Positions 56,330 to 64,000 of a DNA stretch of 64,000 nucleotides are shown in pieces (the first letter of the stretch is position 1; every line of letters starts with the position of its first letter). Location of the stretch: assembly GCF_016901695.1 (NCBI RefSeq), contig NZ_JACJKS010000009.1, positions 1 to 64,000 of the forward strand. Reading direction: 5' to 3'. The notes beneath the pieces were generated by a model. It was not told where the DNA came from, ran no database searches, and was given only the letters and a program-made list of their open reading frames with translations. The stretch is from Mordavella massiliensis (lineage in GTDB: Bacteria > Bacillota > Clostridia > Lachnospirales > Lachnospiraceae). The translations under genes and the position numbers were made by a program.

Positions 56330-57007
56330 TCAGGCCTCCGGATACTCGTTGCAGAGCAGCCGGTACGGTTCCTCGTCCTCCTCGATCGCCGGAAAACGCC
56401 CCACGTTCTCATAGAACCGGTTGTCCGTATTGTCGTCATTGCACATGGACACCTCTCCGAGAAGGACGGGGCCGCTCCCCTCCTCCACATCAAAGTCGTG
56501 GTAGAGATAGGGCGTGATCGTGATGGACTCTCCCGGGCAGAGCCGGATCTGCGTGCCTGCGGGCACCGTGTACGCATGCCCGTCGCAGTGCACCGTCACC
56601 GGCGTGTCCGCAAAGTCCTCTGTTTCATCAGAGTTGTAGACGCGGATCAGCACATTGCCGCCGCCCCGGTTGATGATGTCCTCCATCTTGTTCCAGTGAA
56701 AGTGCATGGGGGAATGCTGGCCTTCTTTGATGTACAGGAGCTTCTCCGCGTAGGGCTTCGGGTATCTTCCGTCATGCACGTTCCCGTTGCGGATCGTGAT
56801 CAGGGAAAAACCCACCTTATCAAAATCCCCCATCCCGTAGTCCGTGATGTCCCATCCAAGACCGTTGTCCCGGACTTCGTCGTAGTCATGGCCTTTCGTC
56901 TCCCACTCCTGCGGCGTAAAGTGGCAGAAGGGCGGGAGGGAGATCCGGTACTCGCGGATCATGGCCTCCATCTCTTTCAATGCTCTGTTTATCTCCGATC
57001 TCTTCAT
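56330..57007 (-). CDS. D-lyxose/D-mannose family sugar isomerase
   Basis: Cupin-fold aldose-ketose isomerase interconverting D-lyxose and D-xylulose or D-mannose and D-fructose. The 225-residue protein shows metal ligands in SPMHFHWNKMEDIINRGGGN (two His and one Glu) and a further His in YLYHDF, as in the D-lyxose isomerase family. It overlaps the aldo/keto reductase gene by 4 bases, so the two probably act in one sugar conversion. Confidence 0.9.
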   Translation of the reverse strand: MKRSEINRALKEMEAMIREYRISLPPFCHFTPQEWETKGHDYDEVRDNGLGWDITDYGMGDFDKVGFSLITIRNGNVHDGRYPKPYAEKLLYIKEGQHSPMHFHWNKMEDIINRGGGNVLIRVYNSDETEDFADTPVTVHCDGHAYTVPAGTQIRLCPGESITITPYLYHDFDVEEGSGPVLLGEVSMCNDDNTDNRFYENVGRFPAIEEDEEPYRLLCNEYPEA

Positions 57008-58029
57008 GCTTCTTCCTCCTCAAATCGTTGTATTTCTTTTGCAAGATCCTGCATGATATCTGTTTCTCCTGCCTCAAGGATTTCTTCCACCTGATCCGGG
57101 CGCGATGCCGCCGCCACGGGGATCACCTGGAAGGATCTGCCAAGGAGGGACAGCAGGGTCAGGCTGTGCATGGATATCCCCGTCTCTTTTTTGATCTCCA
57201 GGAACCGCTCGTATATTGCCAGATTCCTCCGGTTCAGATACGCGTCCCTCACAGACTGCGGGATGAGGGACAGCTCCCCCTCCCGCACAACAGCGCCGCC
57301 TTTCGCCTGAACGCCCGCTCTTTCCAGGCGTGAGAAAAAGCCCTGGGCCCCGGACGAGAACGGGATCAGCGGTATGCCGGTCTTTTCATGCCATCTTTGA
57401 TACGCCGCGTCCGTTATGACCAGTGTGCGGTCCTGGTTCAGGTTTTTCCCCGGATTGACGGACGCGATGCTCCACTGGTTCGACACTGCCGAAAATCCCT
57501 GTATCCCGTTTTCCCTGGCGTAGCGGACCGCCTCATCCATCCGCTCCCGCGGGAAATTGGACGCCCCGTAGAACCGGATCTTTCCTTCTTGTTTTAATTC
57601 TTCCATAAATCCGATGATCTCTGAAACAGGCAGATCCGGATTATCCCTGTGCAGCCAGTACAGATCGATCCGCTCCAGTCCCAATGTGCGGAGACTGTCT
57701 TCCAGATCTTTGCGCACGTCCGCCTCCGTCACTCTGGAAATCTGCGGGCGGCTGAGATCATAATGCCCTCCTTTTGTAGCGACGACTACTTTACCAGACG
57801 CCTTCCTGTCCCGCAGCCACCGGCCGATGTACTGCTCACTGGAATTTCCCCGTCCCGGCACCCAGCGGCAGTATACGTTCGCCGTGTCAATAAAGCAGCC
57901 GCCGCCGTCCACGAAGCAGTCAAGCAGCAGGCGCGCCTGCTTATCATCTGTCTTTTCGCCGAATCCGCCCGTCCCCAGGCAGATCCGTCCGACCTCCAGA
58001 TCTGTTCCCGCTAATGTTTGCTTCTTCAC
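57004..58029 (-). CDS. Aldo/keto reductase
   Basis: NADPH-dependent carbonyl or sugar reductase. The 341-residue TIM barrel has the catalytic tetrad residues in IDTANVYCRW (Asp, Tyr), VATKGGHYD (Lys) and YWLHRDN (His), plus a C-terminal cofactor site (VAAASRPDQVEEI). A GTG start at 58029 is chosen because GGAGGAG lies 5 bases upstream; it overlaps the hydrolase stop by 4 bases. With the sugar isomerase it forms a likely carbohydrate cassette. Confidence 0.9.
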   Translation of the reverse strand: MKKQTLAGTDLEVGRICLGTGGFGEKTDDKQARLLLDCFVDGGGCFIDTANVYCRWVPGRGNSSEQYIGRWLRDRKASGKVVVATKGGHYDLSRPQISRVTEADVRKDLEDSLRTLGLERIDLYWLHRDNPDLPVSEIIGFMEELKQEGKIRFYGASNFPRERMDEAVRYARENGIQGFSAVSNQWSIASVNPGKNLNQDRTLVITDAAYQRWHEKTGIPLIPFSSGAQGFFSRLERAGVQAKGGAVVREGELSLIPQSVRDAYLNRRNLAIYERFLEIKKETGISMHSLTLLSLLGRSFQVIPVAAASRPDQVEEILEAGETDIMQDLAKEIQRFEEEEA

Positions 58030-58949
58030 CTTCTCTCCTCCATCCAGCTCCAAATATATTCGTACACCTGCTGCCGGTCCTGCTCATTGAGCACCTCGTG
58101 CCGGTCGTTCTCACAGAGCTTCAGGCTCACGTCCTTTATCCCTGCGTCCCGGTACATCCGGTATACCTTCTCCACGTCCTTTCCGAACCCGCCCACCGGG
58201 TCCTGGGCGCCGGAGATAAAGAGCACCGGCAGGGTCCGGGGCACCTTGAGGGCCGCCTTCCTGCCTGCGATCTGCTTCATCCCCTCAAACATCTGAAAGT
58301 AGCCGTTGACGGTAAAAGTAAAACTGCACAGCGGGTCCCCCTCATACTTTTCCCGCATCTCAAGATCCGAGGTAACCCAGGCCCTGCTGCTCTCACAGGG
58401 TTCAAACTTCCGGTTATAGCCGCCAAGCCCCAGGCTGTCGATGAGGCGGCTCCGGTACCCCCATCCCTTCACTGCCGCAAAGAGCCTGCACAGGAGCTGG
58501 CCTGCCAGAAGGATGGGTTTTCCCTTGTAGCCGGTTCCCATGATGACAGCCCCGGCAAGCCCCCGGCCGTACCGGAGCAGATACTGCCGCAGCAGGAAGG
58601 ATCCCATACTGTGCCCCAGCATAAAATAGGGAACGCCCGGGTACTTCTTCCCGGTACGTTCCCTCAGCGCATGGATGTCCCGGATTACGCACGCATTGCC
58701 GTCCGGCACATGGAAGAACCCGTATTTCTCTTCGGACGTTACGGATTTTCCATGTCCCAGATGGTCGTTTCCCGTGACATACCATCCTCTTTGTGCAAGC
58801 CAGGCGGCGAACGCGTCGTAGCGGTCTGCGTATTCCACCATGCCGTGGCTGATCTGGAGCACAGCCTTTACCTCCCCCTCCGGGATCCACTCCACTGCGT
58901 GGATATCTGTCTCGCCGTCAGCGGACGGGTAAAAGAACTCTCTCTTCAT
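58026..58949 (-). CDS. Alpha/beta hydrolase, lysophospholipase-like
   Basis: A 307-residue serine hydrolase of the Hydrolase_4 (monoacylglycerol lipase-like) group. The nucleophile lies in the elbow FMLGHSMGSF, with HG in LQISHGMVEY for the oxyanion hole, an acid residue in LFISGAQDPVGGFG and the His in CENDRHEVLNE. No signal peptide, so it is cytosolic. AGGAGG precedes the ATG. Substrate unknown. Confidence 0.9.
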   Translation of the reverse strand: MKREFFYPSADGETDIHAVEWIPEGEVKAVLQISHGMVEYADRYDAFAAWLAQRGWYVTGNDHLGHGKSVTSEEKYGFFHVPDGNACVIRDIHALRERTGKKYPGVPYFMLGHSMGSFLLRQYLLRYGRGLAGAVIMGTGYKGKPILLAGQLLCRLFAAVKGWGYRSRLIDSLGLGGYNRKFEPCESSRAWVTSDLEMREKYEGDPLCSFTFTVNGYFQMFEGMKQIAGRKAALKVPRTLPVLFISGAQDPVGGFGKDVEKVYRMYRDAGIKDVSLKLCENDRHEVLNEQDRQQVYEYIWSWMEERR

Positions 58950-58962
58950 ATGATGCTGCCTC

Positions 58963-60339
58963 CTAGCGGTCCTCCATTTTCACATAGTCTCTGTGCTGCG
59001 CAAGCGCTTTATACGCAGGACGGATGATCTTGTCTACATTCTTCAGCTCCTCCAGCCGGTGCGCGCTCCACCCGACGATGCGGGCCGCCGCGAAGATCGG
59101 CGTGTAGAGGGCCTGGGGAAGTCCCAGCATGCCGTACACGAGTCCGCTGTAGAAGTCCACGTTGGCGTTGACGCCCTTGTAGATCTTGCGCTTCTCGGCA
59201 ATGATCTCCGGCGCCAGCCGCTCCACCAGATCGTAGAGGGCATACTCCTTCTCATAGCCCTTCTCCGATGCAAGCTGCTTCACGAACGATTTGAAAATGT
59301 CCGCACGGGGATCAGAGATGGAGTACACCGCGTGTCCCATGCCGTAGATAAGGCCCTTCTGATCGAAGGCCTTCTTGTCCAGCAGGTCGCACAGATAGCT
59401 GCGCACCGCGTCCTCATCCTCCCAGTCGGAGAGGTGCTGCTTCATATCCTCGAACATCTGCGTCACCTTGATGTTCGCGCCGCCGTGCTTCGGCCCCTTC
59501 AGGGAGGCCATGGCCGCCGCGATGGTGGAGTATGTATCAGTTCCGGAGGAAGTCACCACGTGGGTCGTGAACGTGGAGTTATTGCCGCCGCCGTGATCCA
59601 TATGGAGCACGAGAGCCATATCCAGGATCTTCGCCTCCAGCTTCGTGTACTTCCGGTCCTCGCGGAGCATCATAAGGATGTTCTCCGCTGTGGACAGCTC
59701 CGGCTTGGGCGCGTAGATAAAGAGATCCTCGCCCATGCGGTAGTTGTATGCATGATAGCCGTACACCATCAGCATGGGGAACTGGCTGATCAGGTTCAGG
59801 CACTGGCGCAGCACGTTCGGGATCGATGTGTCGTCCGCCTTCGCGTCATAGGAATACAGGTTCAGGATCGATCTGGACAGGCTGTTCATCATATCGCGGC
59901 TTGGCGCTTTCATGATCACATCCCGCACGAAGTTGGGCGGCAGCGTCCTGCGCTCCACCAGCGTCTCGTGGAAATCCTGCAGCTCCTTCTCGTTCGGAAG
60001 TTCTCCGAACAGGAGCAGGTAGGTGATCTCCTCGAACCCGTAATGTCCCGCCTCCAGGAAGCCGTTCACCAGGTCCTTGATGTTGTAGCCCCTGTAGTAC
60101 AGCCTGCCGTCGCAGGGAATCTCCTCCCCGTCCACCACCTTTTTGGCGATGATGTCAGAAATGTTCGTAAGTCCCGCAAGGACGCCCTTGCCGTTTAAGT
60201 CGCGCAGGCCGCGCTTTACTTCATATTTTGTGTAGAGCTCCTTGTCGATGGCCGTGTTCTTCTCACACAACTGTGCGAGATGCTCGATCTCAGGCGTGAT
60301 CTCAAAAAGCGCCCTTGCTGCAGGATAATGTCTCTCCAT
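58963..60339 (-). CDS. gltA: Citrate synthase
   Basis: Condenses acetyl-CoA and oxaloacetate. The 458-residue protein has the active-site His in MDHGGGNNSTF and GMGHAVYSISDPRA, and the Asp in ANVDFYSGLVYG. A 2-methylcitrate synthase activity cannot be excluded. The start at 60339 follows AAGGGG by 7 bases; ATG 60345 is too close to the ribosome site. No other citric acid cycle gene is adjacent, in keeping with an incomplete cycle used for glutamate synthesis. Confidence 0.93.
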   Translation of the reverse strand: MERHYPAARALFEITPEIEHLAQLCEKNTAIDKELYTKYEVKRGLRDLNGKGVLAGLTNISDIIAKKVVDGEEIPCDGRLYYRGYNIKDLVNGFLEAGHYGFEEITYLLLFGELPNEKELQDFHETLVERRTLPPNFVRDVIMKAPSRDMMNSLSRSILNLYSYDAKADDTSIPNVLRQCLNLISQFPMLMVYGYHAYNYRMGEDLFIYAPKPELSTAENILMMLREDRKYTKLEAKILDMALVLHMDHGGGNNSTFTTHVVTSSGTDTYSTIAAAMASLKGPKHGGANIKVTQMFEDMKQHLSDWEDEDAVRSYLCDLLDKKAFDQKGLIYGMGHAVYSISDPRADIFKSFVKQLASEKGYEKEYALYDLVERLAPEIIAEKRKIYKGVNANVDFYSGLVYGMLGLPQALYTPIFAAARIVGWSAHRLEELKNVDKIIRPAYKALAQHRDYVKMEDR

Positions 60340-60371
60340 ACTCATACCCCTTTCTTCTTGTTCATTTTCTT

Positions 60372-61244
60372 TTACTTCTTGTGACAAATACTATTGCAAA
60401 GCTGCGCGAATTCTTCCAGCGTCAGGGTCTCCCCCCGGATCCCCGCGCCTTTCCCCAGCTCAGCTATGCTCTCCTCAATAACTTCCTTCGGCAGGTTCAG
60501 CCCCGCCGCGTTTTTCAGGCCGTTGGCCAGCGTCTTTCGCCTCTGGTTGAAGGACGCCCGGATGATGGCAAACAGGAGCTTCTCGTCCTCCACATGCACG
60601 GGCGGCTCCTTATGCACGGTCAGGCGGATGACCGCCGACCCCACTTTCGGCCTTGGCATGAAGCAGTTGGGCGGTACGTTGGCCACGATATAGGGATCCG
60701 CGTAATACTGGACCGCCAGGGACAGGGCGCCGTAGTCCTTCGTCCCGGGCCCCACCTGCATCCGGTCCGCCACCTCTTTCTGCACCATGACCGTGACGCT
60801 CTCCAGCGGCACATGGCTCTCAAAGAGCCCCATGATGATGGGCGTCGTGATATAGTAGGGCAGGTTGGCCACCACTTTCACCGGCCTGCCGCCGTTCTCC
60901 TCCTCCACAAGCTTCCTGATGTCCAGCTTGAGGATATCCTGGTTGATGATATGCACATTGTCGTATGCGCTGAGGGTATCTTCAAGAATGGGGATCAGCG
61001 ACCCGTCGATCTCCACCGCCGCCACCTTCCCCGCAGCCGCAGCCAGATACTGCGTCATGGTTCCGATTCCCGGCCCCACCTCGATCACAAAATCGTCCTT
61101 TGTGATATGGGCCGCTGCAATGATCTTGTCGAGCACATGTGTGTCTATCAGAAAATTCTGTCCGTATTTCTTCTGAAAAGAGAAATTGTATTTCTTCAGT
61201 ATCTCGATCGTGTTCTGGGGATTCCCCAGCGTAGGTACGGGCAT
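60372..61244 (-). CDS. rsmA: 16S rRNA A1518/A1519 dimethyltransferase
   Basis: Dimethylates two adenines near the 3' end of 16S rRNA; loss gives kasugamycin resistance in other bacteria. The 290-residue protein has QKKYGQNFLID, the SAM-binding VIEVGPGIGTMTQYLA, the catalytic NLPYYITTP and a helical C-terminal domain. The start at 61244 follows GGAGGAG. It lies after tatD and metG, a common grouping in Firmicutes. Confidence 0.96.
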   Translation of the reverse strand: MPVPTLGNPQNTIEILKKYNFSFQKKYGQNFLIDTHVLDKIIAAAHITKDDFVIEVGPGIGTMTQYLAAAAGKVAAVEIDGSLIPILEDTLSAYDNVHIINQDILKLDIRKLVEEENGGRPVKVVANLPYYITTPIIMGLFESHVPLESVTVMVQKEVADRMQVGPGTKDYGALSLAVQYYADPYIVANVPPNCFMPRPKVGSAVIRLTVHKEPPVHVEDEKLLFAIIRASFNQRRKTLANGLKNAAGLNLPKEVIEESIAELGKGAGIRGETLTLEEFAQLCNSICHKK

Positions 61245-61270
61245 CCGCACTCCTCCGTTCCTTCTGTGTT

Positions 61271-62038
61271 CTATCTGTCCAGCCGGTACAGCGTCCGGGC
61301 ATTGCGCGCCGTGCACGCCACCACCTCGTCATAGGGCACATCCTTGATCCGTGCGATCTCGCGCGCCACATACACAAGGTTCAGGGAACTGTTCCGCTTC
61401 CCCCGGTTCGGCTCCGGCGCAAGATACGGGCAGTCCGTCTCCAGCACGATGGACGTAAGCGGGATCTCCGCCACCGTCTCCTTCAGCCTGCGCCCGTTCT
61501 TAAATGTAACGACGCCGCCCACGCCAATGTAGTACCCCATCTTCACGTACGCGCAGGCGATCTCCTTCGAGTAGGAAAAGCAGTGGATCACGCCGGGCAG
61601 GTCCCGGCCGTGCTCCCGCACGATCTCCAGCGTGTCCTCCGCCGCATCCCGGCTGTGGATGTTCACCGGGAGCGACAGCTCCCGGGCCAGCTCCATCTGC
61701 CGGATGAACCACTTCTTCTGCACATCCCTGGGCGACTCGTCCCAGTAGTAGTCCAGGCCGATCTCACCGACCGCGACCACCTTCTCCTGCCGGCACAGCT
61801 CCCGAAGCTGCGAAAAAGATTCCTCGTCCAGCTCCGCCGCGTGGTCCGGATGGACCCCGGCAGCCGCATACATAAAAGGGTATCTCCCGGCCAGGGCGAC
61901 GGCCGCCCGGCTGGACGCAAGCGAGGCGCCCACGTTCACAACCGCATCCACGCTCCCCTCTTTCAGGGATCCGAGGAGCTCCTCCCGGTCTGCGTCAAAC
62001 TGTTCATCATCATAATGCGCATGTGTATCAAAAATCAT
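61271..62038 (-). CDS. tatD: TatD family metal-dependent hydrolase (DNase)
   Basis: A 255-residue TIM-barrel metallo-hydrolase with DTHAHYDDEQF, VGEIGLDYYWD, VNIHSRDAAEDT, GVIHCFSYS and LETDCPYLAPEPNRGKRN, the set of TatD metal-binding motifs. Members act as 3'-5' exonucleases or D-aminoacyl-tRNA deacylases. The ATG at 62038 follows GGAAG by 8 bases. Confidence 0.95.
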   Translation of the reverse strand: MIFDTHAHYDDEQFDADREELLGSLKEGSVDAVVNVGASLASSRAAVALAGRYPFMYAAAGVHPDHAAELDEESFSQLRELCRQEKVVAVGEIGLDYYWDESPRDVQKKWFIRQMELARELSLPVNIHSRDAAEDTLEIVREHGRDLPGVIHCFSYSKEIACAYVKMGYYIGVGGVVTFKNGRRLKETVAEIPLTSIVLETDCPYLAPEPNRGKRNSSLNLVYVAREIARIKDVPYDEVVACTARNARTLYRLDR

Positions 62039-62186
62039 GATCGTATCTTCCAATTCCGTGTCTGGTCTAACCTAAGTAGCACAATTATACCACAATCCGG
62101 GCAGAAATCCTATTACGGGAAAATGAATTTTTTATTAAGGTTCAAAAAGGAGAAGAGGCCGTCCCCTTCTCCTTTGCTTTCTTTAT

Positions 62187-64000
62187 CTAGCTGATCTGCG
62201 CCCCTGCCGGCATCTCCTTCTCCGGCGTCACAAGGGCCAGGTTGCCGTCCGCATCCTCCGCGCACAGCAGCATGCCCTCCGAGAGCACGCCTGCCAGCTT
62301 CGCGGGCTTCAAGTTCACAAGGACCATGACTTTCTTGCCCACCATTTCCTCCGGCGTATAGCTGGACCTGATGCCGGACACGATCTGCCTGATCTGGCTT
62401 CCCACGCGGACTTTGGAGCAGAGGAGCTTCCTGGACTTCTTCACTGCCTCGCACTCCAGGATCTCGCCCACCTGGAACTGCATCTTTCCAAATTCCTCGA
62501 AGGTGATCTCCGGCTTCGCCTCGATATCGATGACACCCGCCTCTTCCTCCGTCTCTTCCACAGCCGGGTGCAGCTCCTCCACCCGCTTCATGACTTCCTC
62601 CAGATCCAGCCTCTGGAAGAGGATCTCCGGCTTCTCCGTCACTTTGCCGTCCCCGAGCTGGGCGAGGATCTTCTCCGAAGTCTCCGGCATGAAGGGCTCC
62701 AGCGCCCGCGCGCCGGCCTTGATGCTCCCGATGAGATTGAAGAGAACGGTCTCCAGCCTGTCCCTCTTCGCCTCGTCCTTGGCGAGAGCCCAGGGCATGG
62801 TCTCATCAATGTACTTATTGCACCGCTTAAACAGCGTGAAGATCTCTGTGATCGCATCCGCCACCCGCAGGTCCGCCATCTTCTTCTCCACAGCCGCCGG
62901 CATGTTCCCGGTCACGGCCTTCAGGTCCGCGTCCACTTCCTCAGCCGCGCCCTTGTCCGTCACTGCGCCGCCGAAATATTTGTTTGTCATGGAGATAGTG
63001 CGGTTCACAAGATTGCCGAGCGTGTTGGCCAGATCGGAGTTCATCCGCTCCACCATCAGCTCCCAGGAGATCACACCGTCATTGTCAAAGGGCATCTCGT
63101 GCAGCACGAAGTAGCGCACCGCATCCACGCCGAAGAAGTCCACAAGCTCATCCGCATAGAGCACATTGCCCTTGGACTTGCTCATCTTGCCGTCCCCCTG
63201 CAGGAGCCACGGATGGCCGAACACCTGCCTGGGCAGCGGCAGTCCCAGAGCCATGAGGAAAATGGGCCAGTAGATGGTGTGGAATCTTATGATGTCCTTC
63301 CCGATCAGATGCAGGTCCGCCGGCCAGTTTTTCTGAAACTGCTCCGTGCTCTCCCCGCCGCAGTCATACCCGATGCCTGTGATGTAGTTGGTGAGCGCGT
63401 CCAGCCATACATACACCACGTGATCCGGGTCGAAATCCACCGGGATGCCCCATTTGAAGGAAGTCCTGGACACGCACAGATCCTGCAGTCCCGGGAGCAG
63501 GAAGTTGTTCATCATCTCGTTCTTCCTGGACACCGGCTGGATGAATTCCGGATGGGTGTTGATGTGCTCGATCAGCCGGTCCGCGTACTTGCTCATCTTG
63601 AAGAAGTATGCCTCCTCCTTCGCCGGCTGCACCTCCCGGCCGCAGTCCGGACATTTGCCGTCCACAAGCTGGGACTCTGTGAAAAAGGATTCGCAGGGCG
63701 TGCAGTACATGCCCTCGTAGTACCCTTTGTAGATATCGCCCTGGTCGTACAGCTTCTTAAAGATCTTCTGCACCTGCTTCTCATGATCCGCGTCCGTGGT
63801 GCGGATGAATTTGTCGTAGGATGTGTTCATCAGATCCCAGATCCTTTTGATCTCGCCCGCCACGCTGTCCACGAACTCCTTGGGCGTCACGCCTGCCTCC
63901 TCGGCCTTCAGCTCGATCTTCTGTCCGTGCTCGTCGGTTCCTGTCTGGAAGAACACGTCATAGCCCTGGCTCCTCTTGTACCGGGCGATGGCGTCCGCCA
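62187..64000 (-). CDS. metG: Methionyl-tRNA synthetase (3' part; start lies beyond the right edge)
   Basis: Charges tRNA-Met. The 604 codons present lack only the first part of the Rossmann fold. Seen are a zinc-binding knuckle (CTPCESFFTESQLVDGKCPDC), the KMSKS loop (GDGKMSKSKGNVLYADE), an anticodon-binding helical domain and a C-terminal dimerisation/tRNA-binding OB fold (FGKMQFQVGEILECEAVKKS to the end). The latter is the same domain type as at the end of LysS in this window. Confidence 0.96.
   Translation of the reverse strand, partial: ADAIARYKRSQGYDVFFQTGTDEHGQKIELKAEEAGVTPKEFVDSVAGEIKRIWDLMNTSYDKFIRTTDADHEKQVQKIFKKLYDQGDIYKGYYEGMYCTPCESFFTESQLVDGKCPDCGREVQPAKEEAYFFKMSKYADRLIEHINTHPEFIQPVSRKNEMMNNFLLPGLQDLCVSRTSFKWGIPVDFDPDHVVYVWLDALTNYITGIGYDCGGESTEQFQKNWPADLHLIGKDIIRFHTIYWPIFLMALGLPLPRQVFGHPWLLQGDGKMSKSKGNVLYADELVDFFGVDAVRYFVLHEMPFDNDGVISWELMVERMNSDLANTLGNLVNRTISMTNKYFGGAVTDKGAAEEVDADLKAVTGNMPAAVEKKMADLRVADAITEIFTLFKRCNKYIDETMPWALAKDEAKRDRLETVLFNLIGSIKAGARALEPFMPETSEKILAQLGDGKVTEKPEILFQRLDLEEVMKRVEELHPAVEETEEEAGVIDIEAKPEITFEEFGKMQFQVGEILECEAVKKSRKLLCSKVRVGSQIRQIVSGIRSSYTPEEMVGKKVMVLVNLKPAKLAGVLSEGMLLCAEDADGNLALVTPEKEMPAGAQIS

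Overview
The window is a gene-dense, GC-rich chromosomal segment, most likely from an anaerobic Firmicute of the class Clostridia, family Lachnospiraceae. Reasons for this: a complete V-type ATPase operon lies beside a complete F-type ATPase operon; SigI/RsgI, an S-box (SAM-I) riboswitch and a Bacillus-type large SRP RNA are present; Shine-Dalgarno sites are strong; and several conserved families typical of Lachnospiraceae occur. The species cannot be named from the sequence. Almost all genes are on the minus strand. No rRNA, tRNA, CRISPR array, prophage or complete insertion sequence was seen.

Layout. 1-2.9 kb: end of a repeated leader, then greA-lysS. 2.9-7.2 kb: a tight argF-birA-DUF6145-coaX-dusB operon with a near-consensus promoter. 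7.2-9.4 kb: nfeD-SPFH pair and a SpoU-type rRNA methyltransferase. 9.5-11.7 kb: a two-component system. 11.7-15.3 kb: riboswitch-controlled metK, murA, aroK. 15.5-18.0 kb: sigI-rsgI and a divergent lipoprotein that shares the RsgI extracytoplasmic domain and an Asp-rich tail. 18.0-19.7 kb: an unknown protein and an Rpn-family nuclease gene. 19.7-28.8 kb: the nine-gene V-ATPase operon, interrupted by a 350-bp repeat block. 29-34 kb: trmL, a HypE/AIRS-like protein, VanW protein, a 34-residue membrane peptide and a B12-binding radical SAM protein. 34.0 kb: SRP RNA (ffs), plus strand. 34.3-42.3 kb: tadA, dgt, regulators of unknown role, phosphopantetheinyl transferase, GH2 glycosidase, a second Rpn-family gene and a glutaredoxin. 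42.5-48.8 kb: the F-ATPase operon atpBEFHAGDC. 49.2-49.6 kb: two tandem, related small RNA candidates. 49.7-54.8 kb: a YczE-like membrane protein, an ECF sigma factor fused to a membrane-spanning and extracytoplasmic domain, an unknown protein and a lipoprotein. 54.8-64 kb: a frameshifted AlbA_2/ATPase gene, D-lyxose isomerase, aldo/keto reductase, alpha/beta hydrolase, citrate synthase, rsmA, tatD and the 3' part of metG.

How it fits together. The two rotary ATPases appear to be wired differently. The V-type K subunit has the residues of a sodium site, whereas the F-type c subunit lacks two of them, so one enzyme may couple to sodium and the other to protons. Three membrane-sensing transcription modules occur: the two-component system, SigI/RsgI with its lipoprotein, and the one-protein membrane ECF sigma with a lipoprotein that appears to share its promoter motif.

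The most novel candidates are the tandem C-rich small RNAs upstream of the yczE-like gene, the membrane-tethered sigma factor with its putative small regulon, and the matched ACCCCGG/CGTATTCT promoters that face outward from the sigI/lipoprotein intergenic region.
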